Shown here: piece after piece, positions 14,901-26,380 of the stretch
Layout: every line of letters starts with the position of its first letter
How positions within the stretch are numbered: the stretch's first letter is position 1
Assembly: GCA_023238725.1 (NCBI GenBank)
Contig: CM041538.1
Location: 7,543,380-7,607,379, forward strand
Length of the DNA stretch: 64,000 nt
From: Scortum barcoo
Lineage: Eukaryota > Chordata > Actinopteri > Centrarchiformes > Terapontidae
Reading direction: 5' to 3'
Position numbers and translations under genes: made by a program
The notes under the pieces: model-generated
What the model was told of the DNA's origin: nothing
The model's database searches: none
Seen by the model: the letters and a program-made list of their open reading frames with translations, nothing else

Positions 14901-16051
14901 TGATAAACATGGTAAACATTTCACCAGCTAAGTATCAGTATTATGAGAATGCTAACATGCTCTGACCTTTAGCTCAGCGCAGCCTCATAGAGCCACTAGC
15001 ATGGCTGTAGACCCTTATTGATGTCTGTGGTGTTTTTATATGAAATATACTCAAAATACATTTATTTCATTCCCTTTTCAAGGGTTCTAAAGGTTATCCA
15101 GGGCCACCCGGACTGCCAGGAGAACAAGTAAGTGGTGTGTGTGTGTGTGTGAGCAAGAGACAGTTTTACTTTGCCAGAGTTTGTCACTTGTCATTAGCAC
15201 TGATGGGACATGTGCGTCAAACAACAAAAGCCTAGAAGTCGACAATCAGAGACACATTCTGCGGTACAGTAGTTGCAGTGATGTCAGAGCTTTCATACAT
15301 ACACAGTGTGCAAACAGGATTAGTTCATATGCATATGTGCACGCACACACACTCACAAAACACGCAGCTGGGTCTGTGTGCGTCACCAGCCAGTTACATC
15401 AGTCCTTCAGCTGTCCCCTCTAGTCAGTGGTTCCTTTTATCCTCCGTTTATCCCATTTTTCCTTGATGGAAAAACTCTTCACCTCGTCAAAATGTAACAA
15501 TTAATGAGCCTCATCACAGACTCTCACATGAGAGAAGGCTCTAAGGTTTAATGTTTAAGTAATAACATTAGATTATTATTGATAAATAGAAATTTAAAAG
15601 GTTTCTTTGTGCTTAAGAGTGTAAAATCTAAAACTAAGCATCCAGTAAAGTCATATTAGGCATTGATCACAGCAGTATAAGACAGACAGCAATGAACAAA
15701 AGCAAATGATTGTTCCTGTTCAAGGTTTGTGATTTATGAAAAGTCACAGATAACAAGAATTATTACTGCAACCGGTGATTGTTTTAAATTGTGCAGGATA
15801 AGAGCATCAGCTGGATGTTTAAAGTGTAATTTTAACAGTGGGCTGAATAAACAGTGTCATGAGTCAGTGAGGGAGGGGCCGGGCAGAAGGGGTGCAGAAA
15901 GGTACAGTTAATAGACAGGGCTGACTTGGTGGAGGTTGTCGGGAATGAACAGTGCTCGTTTTATTCCTCAGTTGGCAACGTTGGAAGAAGTCTGTGTGTC
16001 TCCTCTTTCACTTTATCCATCCATCTAATCTCCCCATTCACCGTTCATTCA

Positions 16052-16090
<39 letters not shown>

Positions 16091-19000
16091 GCTGCAGGGC
16101 ATACAAGGACCTCCTGGGGAAGCCGGGGCTGCAGGTTACCCTGGCAGGCAGGTGCAGTGAAAAATACAAAAAAATACGCTTCCAGTCCCTCCATCGATCC
16201 TCTTAGATTCTTCTACCAAGAACCCTACAGAGAATACACAGCAATAATAATGATAATAATAATTATAACTGCTTAATGTACATTGCTCTCTGCTGTCCTG
16301 TGTACCTTTCTTACACATTTCAGATTTAGACACAATTGCTATATCCACAAGAGTATATTAAAATATAGTTTACAATGAAATGCTTAAATGAAAGAAATTG
16401 GTTTCCTGGTGTCTTTTCATGTGTGCAGTCTGTGGACCATGTGCAGTGTGGATGAGGAAATATAAAGTGCAACTTAAAGTATAAAATCCATGTGTTTCCT
16501 TTTAGCTGTCTGTCAGTCAAGCCTGCTGCATTTCCCCTATCTGGCCATTTAACATCTGATGTGTCTCACCATGTCAAATCACTGAGTGTGTGTGCACTGT
16601 GACAATAGGTCCCCCTCACCAGAGTCTCTCTTTTGTTGCAGGGCGCAGCAGGGCCACAAGGTAACCCAGGGCCTAAAGGTGTCCGTGTAAGTACGAGTGG
16701 CTCTTCCGCTCTCTTTCTGCCCTCTTTCCTTCAGCAGCGCTGGATTGTATGCTTAATTTACTGAAAGGATTAGGACAGTGTCAGACCCTCAGCCTTGCTC
16801 CAGAGAGACTTCCCAGGGTCTGAGTTGTATTTCTGACACGCTGTCTGATGCGAGACTGCTTGTGGGGGCTGGCCCAGGCTCGGGTTTGTCTCTATGAAGG
16901 CAGACTGGTTCTTCTTCCTATGGTTCATTCCTCAGCAAGTGGGAATGGCCCCTTGAAAACAGAAGAGCAGACAGAGAAGAGGACGGAAGACAAACAGATG
17001 GGAGAAAGTATGAAAGAGGACGGAAGGCGGTCAAATGATCTAGTGAGAGACGGGACTTAGGTGGTGCGTTGCAGCTCAGAGAAAGCAGATAGCTGGGATT
17101 GCTGTGTCAGAGTGAGGCAGGTGGGGTGAAAAAGAGCCACAGAGACAGATAATTAAATGATAAGATATGAGTGTATAAGAGAAAACGAAGGAGAGAGGGA
17201 GGGACGTGGTTTATGCAAGCTTGAATTCAAATTTGCAAAAAAAGGTAGCTACCGGTCAAATTTTTGAACTCTAGCAGTGCAATGGTGCTGTTTTTCTACG
17301 AGACTTCTGTTTATCTTGCCGCATGTCTGCGCTACACATTCCTGCCAATGGTTTTACACAGTTCTGCAGATCGACAGGTGGCGGTAACACACCAAGATAT
17401 GCAGCAATGCGTGAGCAAAGACAGGGAAGAAAAGGACTGCTAGCAAGTAAACATGGATGTAAACAATGCAGGATTTAAGATATTTAGAGCATCGTCCCTG
17501 CAATAGTTTTATGAAGAAGGAAATACATTAAATGCCGGAGTTTGCCACAGGATACGTCAGGGTCATTGTCACAGACGTTTCAAAAACACTGTATCACACT
17601 ACAGAAACGCGCCTTTATTATAATGTTCAGACATATTGTGATGTGAAATTTTGCTCATTTGCAGGGTTTCATTGGGCCTCCTGGCGTGGCTGGGCCACTG
17701 GGGCTGGAGGGGGAGAAAGTGAGTGAAAATGTTTGTATTAAGTCAACATGATGTCAAAAGTCTGCTCTGGGACACATTTTTCATTTCCAATAGCATTGCT
17801 GTTTATCTACAATAATGTGTCCTTCTTCATGTGTTCACACTTTGTGTGTTTTCCCCTTGTCTGATACTTTCCCCTTGTCTGATCCCTGACTGGGGTGTGA
17901 TAGATGCCAGCTCTCATGGCATTGTATTTCCCTAGTCAGCATTTTACAGTCAGCTTTGCTCCAGTATATCTTGATGTACATTACGTTGAGCTACTCACTT
18001 CTTAAGCTGTATGTCACAGCATATTTTTACTCGCATTTGTCATTTGCTCATTTTTCCGCCTTCTTTTAGAGTTTTGCTCAGCAGCAGTTAATAAATCTTT
18101 CGTTTAGGGCTTTAAATGATTAGGTCATAGAGAAAAATGTGAAGAATATTTTATACTTTCCATTTAGGCCTTGCCTGAGTGACGTCACTCATTCCTTCAT
18201 TCTTGTCAGATTCCAGCCTCAAGGAAATCCTGGTTTTTATGGATCTGTTATGGCTTGCAGCACATGAGTTTGGTTTTTGCCAAAGGGAACTATTAATTCA
18301 ATGCGATGAAACAATTTTTGAATCCTGCTTTACAACAGGCTGCATTAAGAATCTTTCTGTATAATTTCATGCTATTAGACGATGGTGGTTTTTCCCACAA
18401 TCTGTGCAGATTGATATATGTACTGTATTAGAAGAACGGTGCCTTTTTATTCTTCTATAGCCTGTAAAGATCTCTTAATTCAAGTCTAGTGGCTAAAACC
18501 TGTTGTTACAGCACTTCCCTGGGAGCAGCACAGATTCCTATCCCAGACTGGAGTCATTTATCCTCTTGTTTTTCTTTTCTAGGGCATTCCTGGTCCTGTT
18601 GGAAAACCTGGCCCCAAAGGAAGACACGTAATAATGAATCAATTTTGATTTATGCCATAGCTCATAGTCCAAGATATATCCCTTTGTCATCTATCTATAG
18701 CTGTGGGGAGACAGCTGTAGGTGTGATAGTCTGTGTTATTGTCTGGAAAATCAGGGAGATTGTAAAACAAAAAGGATAGAAATGTTATCCATCTCATAAT
18801 GTGTACAGTATGTCCTCTTAAAATATTCAGCGTGCAGGGACATCAAAAGGAGATTCATTTGTGAGGCTCCATCTGTTGTGAATGTGTTAAAGCAGCAGGG
18901 CCACTGGTTGAACAGTGCAGAGAGAGAAAAGAAGACAGAGGAATAAGTCCATGCTATTTAAGGTGGAGCAAATTACTTTTGAAATGTCTGATGGCATATA

Positions 19001-22000
19001 TTTTGGCATAGGCCCTGCGATGCCAGCTTTGTTCCAGGGTGGCATTAAAAAAAAACCCAGTCAGATTAAGATAGAGACAGATGGAATGTCAAGGTTGGGC
19101 CCTCACACTGTGAAAAGTTAATGTTTTAAAAACAAGCCTTTTCTGTGCCGAAGTTGCCAAGCGGGCAGGCAGCCCAGTGTCTCTTTCATCCGAAAGGTTG
19201 TTTTCTGGAACATTGAGCGAAGTCTGGCTAGCTGGATCAAAGTCTGTGGCCTGGGGGCTGCTGTAAGACAGTCCACAATCTTCACCAATATACCGGCTAA
19301 TCTCGCTTCATTAAATAAGCATTATTTCACACCGTGTCAATACAAATTTGATCTTGAGCAACGACTTGGGGAAATTGCACGTTGAATGCCAGATATAAAG
19401 TAAAGATTGGATGCATTACAGGAAAGCTAGAAATGAAGTCACGGTAAAAAGTAGACAGGAGAAAAAAAGATAAATAAACAGTACAATAAATTGCTGTTCA
19501 TTCACTTGCATGGAAGCACCTTATGCTACAAGTGGAGGGTATAATTGGCAATGGTTGCACTGACCTTCTTAAATTGAATGCGAATATACTTCCCCCATAG
19601 GGTGTGGTGGGTGATGCCGGGGAGAGGGGGCCTCCCTGGTCCTGATGGCAATGAGGTGAGAACCTGGTGATTTTTTTTTTTTTGTCTTGCTTTTAATCTA
19701 CCTCTGCTTGTTATTCCACCTTCCTGTCCTCCATCTCTAATGTCTGGTTCTCCCTGCTTGTTGCTTGTCCTCTCTCATCAGTGTCTGCATGTACAAGTGC
19801 ACAGAACCAAGCAGTAACTTATTCGGGTTCATTTAAGTCATTTAGTTATTTTGTATTCTTTGTTCAAATAGATGTTGGCGCACATAAACTTTTCACACCA
19901 AGTCAAATTACTTTAAGAAAAAATACATTCAGTTGGCATCACAGATTTGTCTGTTCGCGTGTAGAACCTGATGAGCAAGTGTCATAATATTCAGTTATGA
20001 GCGTGCAGGAGGATACACATAAATTATCCTGATACTGAGCTTTTTAGCTTTTTCCTCAGTAGTCAGTTAAAAAATACTGATCAGCCCTGATTAGTCAAAG
20101 TATGTTCAAATGTTTCATCATCCCAGATGCTAGCATATGAAGTCATAAAGTCACGCTTACAGTATTTCCAGTGTAGCCTTGGGAATGAGGAATGTGCAGT
20201 ACTGTAAGTGTCCTGTCCTGTGTACTTAGGATGTTGCTGTGATGTTTCACAGGGGCCTGTTGGCGGGACTGGCATTAGCGGCTTTCCCGGCCTGAGGGTG
20301 AGTATCAGTTTTTCAACGTTATAATTGTTATTAATGTGCTACAATTCCCATGCCTAATGGGCTCTATGTTTGATCTGTCATTCACTTGGCTCACAGTTTG
20401 GCTTCTGTCTCTCTTTGTACTCGTTTCCAAGATTGCTTGTCTGTCCATCTTTCTTCCTCTGCCTCCAGTGGTTAGATCGGGATTTGGATGATGGATGGCA
20501 GGATGTGCTGAACTTGAGCCAGGGGTTTTTGTGGCAGTATTTGTTACTGCTGTTGACGGCCACTGCTGAAATCTAAGAAATCCACAGGGACTCACAGGGA
20601 TAGAATATAAGTAGGGCAGGATTCAGAATTATCTTGGCTTCACGTCATGTGTCCTCAACTCTGCTAACGAAACATAGGCATGACGGTGCCAAAAAAGTCC
20701 AAATGCTCCAAAGAGTTGTGAAAGTGCAGCTGAAACATATAGGAGAAGATTTAAACTTAACTTCTGGCAAATTTGCCATATGTATAGTCACGGAAATATA
20801 CAGAGAAAAGAGCTTTGAGTGTTATTACAATACAATACTACAATACAATAATACCAAAATTTATATGACATCTTGTATTACTTGGGTCAAGCTCAACACC
20901 AGCATAGCCATATTTTTTCCCCTCTAATCTTGACGGATCAGCCACATATCTCCATCATTAATCCACCTGCCAGGCTCTGTCTAATTACTGTAGTGAGAAA
21001 GAATCAGGACTGTCACAGGCTTAACAGAGAGCACGCTGTCTTTTTAGTGCTGAATGTAGTAGCTGAAAGTATTAAAACAAGTTCGCCGTGGCCTCTTAAA
21101 CGCCTGCCTCCTCATGTCAGCAAAATAGATACAACTGTATATGGCACCTCTCCTGTGCCATAATTTTCCGTCCTCATAGCATGGGGATTTATGGGGGTGA
21201 GTGAAGGGTCACTGTGTGCACGCTTGACACATCTGGATGGATGAGGTTTCCTTAACCTTTACCAAGCCGCTGGCTGTAAGTCATCTTTACAATGAACACA
21301 GTCAGACACAAAACATGCAGACACTGTGGTTAAGTTTTTACCTTAACAAAAGTGTCGTCACGCAGAGGGTTAAATGTGTAACACAGTTATCATTATAGAG
21401 AGTACTACAGCTCTGAAGTAAGTCCCATCTGAATACTTCCGTTTCGGTGTGTCATTTCAGAGCGGCAGACTAACGCGACCCAGCTTATGTAACAGGTTGT
21501 GGCGCTGCCTGTAGCTGTAAAAGTTGGTAGTAACGTTTACAAAAGCAAAATTGTCACTCCAGATTAACTTAAAAGTCAGATCTCAGTGAGACCTGACACA
21601 CCACAGACCACTTCATGTTGTCTAGAAAGAACAAGATGTGTGACACAGATGTGCCCACATGCATACACACATGGGTCTCAGGCACTTCACACACACACAC
21701 AGTCTCTCTTAGCCCCAGGTATCTTTGTTTGTCTGGGTAACATTACAGAAAATATCCAGCGCCAAATTCTGAAGACACTGTGAATCCTGATTTCACAGAA
21801 TTTTTTAAAATCTGCTTTGAATCAGCAGGTTATATTAATATAAACACCACATGTGCTTATAATTAAGGCAAGTTATGCAGTTTTATTCATAAATCATGTT
21901 TAATCACAATGCTTTACATTACAGTGCATACATTCGACTATCAACGGCAACAAAAGAAAAGACTATTGTAATAAAACAAACCTTGTTAAACGTGCAGCCT

Positions 22001-25000
22001 TTCTCCTTGTTATCTAACACAATATTTAGAGATGGTGGGCTGTCTGTCTGCCTTGGCATGCCAATCCCTTTTTCTATTAAAAAGAAACAAAGACGGCTCT
22101 TCGTTGATGTCTGGAAAGAGTGGACACCGTGACAGAAACTGACAGAGACATTTAAAGCCTAGTTTTGGTCACAACACAAACCGAATTATATATCCGAAGG
22201 CACCGTGGCACTAAAACCTCATGTGGCCGGACTGCGTCTCACTCTCCTCTGTGACAGTGGTGTGGCTTTCCTTTCCTTTTCTCTCTTCTGATTGCCTCTT
22301 AATGACTCTGTTGCTCTTTAACACAATGAGTGTTATCTGTTTTTGATATACAGCTCTTGCTAAAGGAAAGATGTACACTGCAGGTCTGATCAGATTAAGT
22401 TTTAGTTGAGGTGCCAAACTCACAAAACACAATACTATAAGATCGTACACCTTTTCACCTCGTTGCGTCGTGACACTAGTGTGGCTACAAGCCTCATTAA
22501 TAACTCACAGAGTAAATGATAGGATCATGATTTGCATGTGGTATATATTGTTTTGTTTGTTTTTTTGTGGAAATGCAAATATATCTAAAATACTGCGCCT
22601 GAGGGGAATGTGTTGCACACTTTATGATTATGGATATTTTTTTTTACAAACTATAAAATTATATTTATTTCTATACAAAAATGACCTCACCCCTTGGACA
22701 AAAATGCAGAACAAGATTAAATTAATTATTAATAATTAAAGCTGATGTAGTGGTAAGTTGTCTTTATAATAACAAATTATTGCTTGTAAGTACTTTTGAG
22801 TAATCACACAAGAGAGCCAAAATACTTACACCTCCTTAATCCCGTCTTTGATGTAATTTGTATTTAGTCAACTTTCCAGCTGAGCGATTTTGACACAGGA
22901 GAGATCTCACAAAGAACTCTAATTTGACATCCAAATCTAAATCTAAAACTCATTTTCACTTCCCGGTGTCAATCACACCCTCGCAGCTCCAGTTGTGCTC
23001 TCGCGTTTATTGAAAGGCAATTACACGAAGTTAGAGCTTTGGCTCGGTAATCAGAAAGAGCAGAGGGAGAGAGCAGCAAGTGTTCGTTCTGGTATGCACT
23101 TGATGTGCCAGTGTGTGACTCAAACAAAATGTGATGTCGCCAGATTCTCTTTTCCCAGCCTGAATGAAAAGCAAAAAAAGAGCTGAGGTGGAGACAAAAA
23201 TAGTTGTTTGAAATTTTATAGGCTTTTTTATAGGCTTTTGTGTGTGTGTGTTTGTGTGTGTTACTGCTTTGCCACGCTTACTTCAGCCGGTTTTTGATCA
23301 CTTGAGATGGTGTGGCGAGGCCTGCATGTACATTCATTTAATTGCACTCTACCCCATAGGCTTGTTAGGTGTCAAGTATATGAAACAATCTGGCTTATGA
23401 TTCACTGGGTGCTGAAACATTTAATGTTTGATTGGATTTTCTGGGGCCAGAGTGGTCATGTTGAAATGAGAGATACAGGAATGCGCCAATCTGGTTTTCG
23501 TCGAGTCTTTAATCTTGTTTTGGGAGAAAATGGTTTGGATGATCTCTAACCACCTGGCAGTCAGGCCACATCTTGACAGCAGTTTGAGCAAAGGCTGCGT
23601 GTGGGGCTGTGGATGCACCGGATCACTTCGGCTGGACTGGTAGACACCAGACTTTTAGGGGGAAAGCTCTTTTTCTTGGCTTGTATCCTCCTCTCAGAGT
23701 GTCATTTTACATGTGTCCCCTGTTGAAAGCCCCTCTGGTGGAGCCCGTGTGATTTGTGTCCGTCCTGCTGCAGTATCGCAGTTGAGCCGCAGCATGAAAC
23801 GACACACTTACAGGGTCCAGATGGACTCCTAGTTTAGGCCACATGTCCTTGATGACGTAAAATTAAGTCATGTTCTCTCATACTTTTACACATATTGACA
23901 AGGCTGACAGATTGATTGCTTAGATAGACTTAAATTGAAGTGACTAGTCTTAGTATTTATCTGTATTCATTATGCTTTTCTTGAGCATATTGGTTAAGGC
24001 AGACACTGTCTTTACTGTTTTGGAATAAACTCTGATGTCTCCTCACCATTAGTCCCTGCCCCTATCCTGCTGTCTCAAAGACGATTCATTTCCTCAATAA
24101 AAAATGTTTACCACGATATCAAAGGAATCTGTGCCTATATACCTATGTAAAACGGCTGTGTTTCCAATGTGTTAATGTAAATGCGTGCAACTGCTGGCAC
24201 ATAAGCTGCACGATCACTGTTACCACAACATCATGATTGTAGCAGTCGCTGTGAAAACCTCCCAGTCAGCGGCCAGCCTAACCACCTGCCTACTTGTAAA
24301 GGGTATTTTTTTCGGTCTGGCCGCACATTAAAAGCCATTCTCACCTCACCCCAGTCAATTAGAGCGGATGGTTGTGGGCTGGCGGTGGGAGAGCAGGGCC
24401 AAGCCCCGACCCATACAAAACAACTGGATCCACTGTCAACACGGCTTAATTCTGTTGTAAGGTTGTGACAAAGAGGAATGCTTTGCGTAGGAAACAGCAC
24501 ACAGCGTTCTTGTCAAAATAACGTCTGTGCCAAAAGGAAGTCTGAAACACTTAGTGTGAAAAAGGTCAATGTCAGGTAACAACCCCGGGCCAATATCAGA
24601 CGTTTATGTGTGTGTGTGTGTGTGTTGTGTTTGCTGATACATAAACTCCATTGTGTACCTCCTTCCTTCCCTCCACAGGGGGACCGGGGCGGGGCCTGAG
24701 GGACTGCGAGGAGTGCCTGGTCTGGTGGGACCTCAGGTAGGTTAGACATTGGCTGCTGTAAACGCTAAATTTTAGGAAAATACAGTGCTGATAGTTTAAA
24801 CCAGCTTAGCAACCAAATGAAACCAATCTGTGATGTACGTACTGCAACTCTTGTGCTATCGTAAATATACACACATTCTGACCTGTCAAACTATATAAAG
24901 ACCGCGTGAGAAAGACGTTTGCCACAGCGATGACTTTTATCACTCATCAGCCTCCTCCCCCTTGGCCTCACTTGATCCCTGCTTCGAAAAGTACTCTGTC

Positions 25001-26257
25001 ACTGAAGTCACTGATTCCTCACCAGATTCCTCTTCTCTCTTTCTCTCTGATTGACTGATTCTTCTACCCTCCCTCCCTTCTTTCCTCTCCCTGTGGCAGG
25101 GCCCAGCAGGACGAGCCGGCCTGCCTGGATTGAAAGGTGATAAGGTGATCTAAATATTTGTACTATTGCAGTGTATCTGTGTGCAGTGTGTCAGTAGCTC
25201 AGCTCACGTAGTCCCACATATTACAAGAGACCCTGTTGACAGCCAACAATTTGAACTCAAATTCAATATCATGCTAGCAGACTGAACTTCTTCATGTTAA
25301 ATATCTGTTGGTATGTTGGTATGTTGTGTTGCTGCTTAATGTGCATGTTATACTATATATTTTTTTGCATGTCTACAGTATTTATCACTTGTCTGTGGTC
25401 ATATTGTGATTACTGTGGCAGGGCAGTGTTGTGTTATATCTCTGTATGATGCTATGAAATTCAGGGTGAAGTGGGACAAAGGGGCGAACCAGGAGAGATG
25501 GGGTACCAAGGCGATAAGGTACGTGTCCCGTCAAGCTTTAAAGAGCACGACTTAAAAGGAAACTCAGACACAAAACATCTGAACATAATGTGCATGGAAT
25601 TACTATTATCAGCAATTCATTTCAAAGGATCATTAGATATTTTAGTCCCATGTCAATCGGTCATGAGTCATGACTTTAACTTGTAAAGTTAAAAAAGTTG
25701 TACACAATACTGATTTTGTAAGTACGTCACTTTTAATGAATGCATTTTTGGTTTGATTTTTTTAAACACCACAGAAGTACCCCTGCTTTGACAAGTGATC
25801 GGACAATAGCTGTAGGATCTGTACGGAAACATTTGTCGCTGCTAAATCAGGAAAAGATTAATCAAACTATTTCCACAAATCAGAAATGCATTTGTGTTTG
25901 AATAAATGCAGATGTTGATTCATTAATCAACATGAATTCACCACAGAATGTTTGTCCCATCTGAGTAAGGCTTTGTTCGCATACGCACATGCAGGCATGC
26001 GCTCAGTTTTATGGAAATGGAGGCACAAGAAACACACACACAGGATGGGTGTGTGAGTCAGGTTTGAGAGCATTGTGTCTGTATCTTTCAGGGTGCTGCT
26101 GGTATGCCTGGTCCTACTGGGCCAAGAGGGAAGCCAGGACCACCGGTATGTTCGTGTGAGTGTGGATGTGTCTTTGCGGCCAAGTGTGCATGTGTAGACG
26201 TTACTGAAGGTGTATTTATTTCTGCATCTGTGTGTTTATGTGGGTTCATATGTATAC

Positions 26258-26334
<77 letters not shown>

Positions 26335-26344
26335 CACACACACG

Positions 26345-26380
<36 letters not shown>

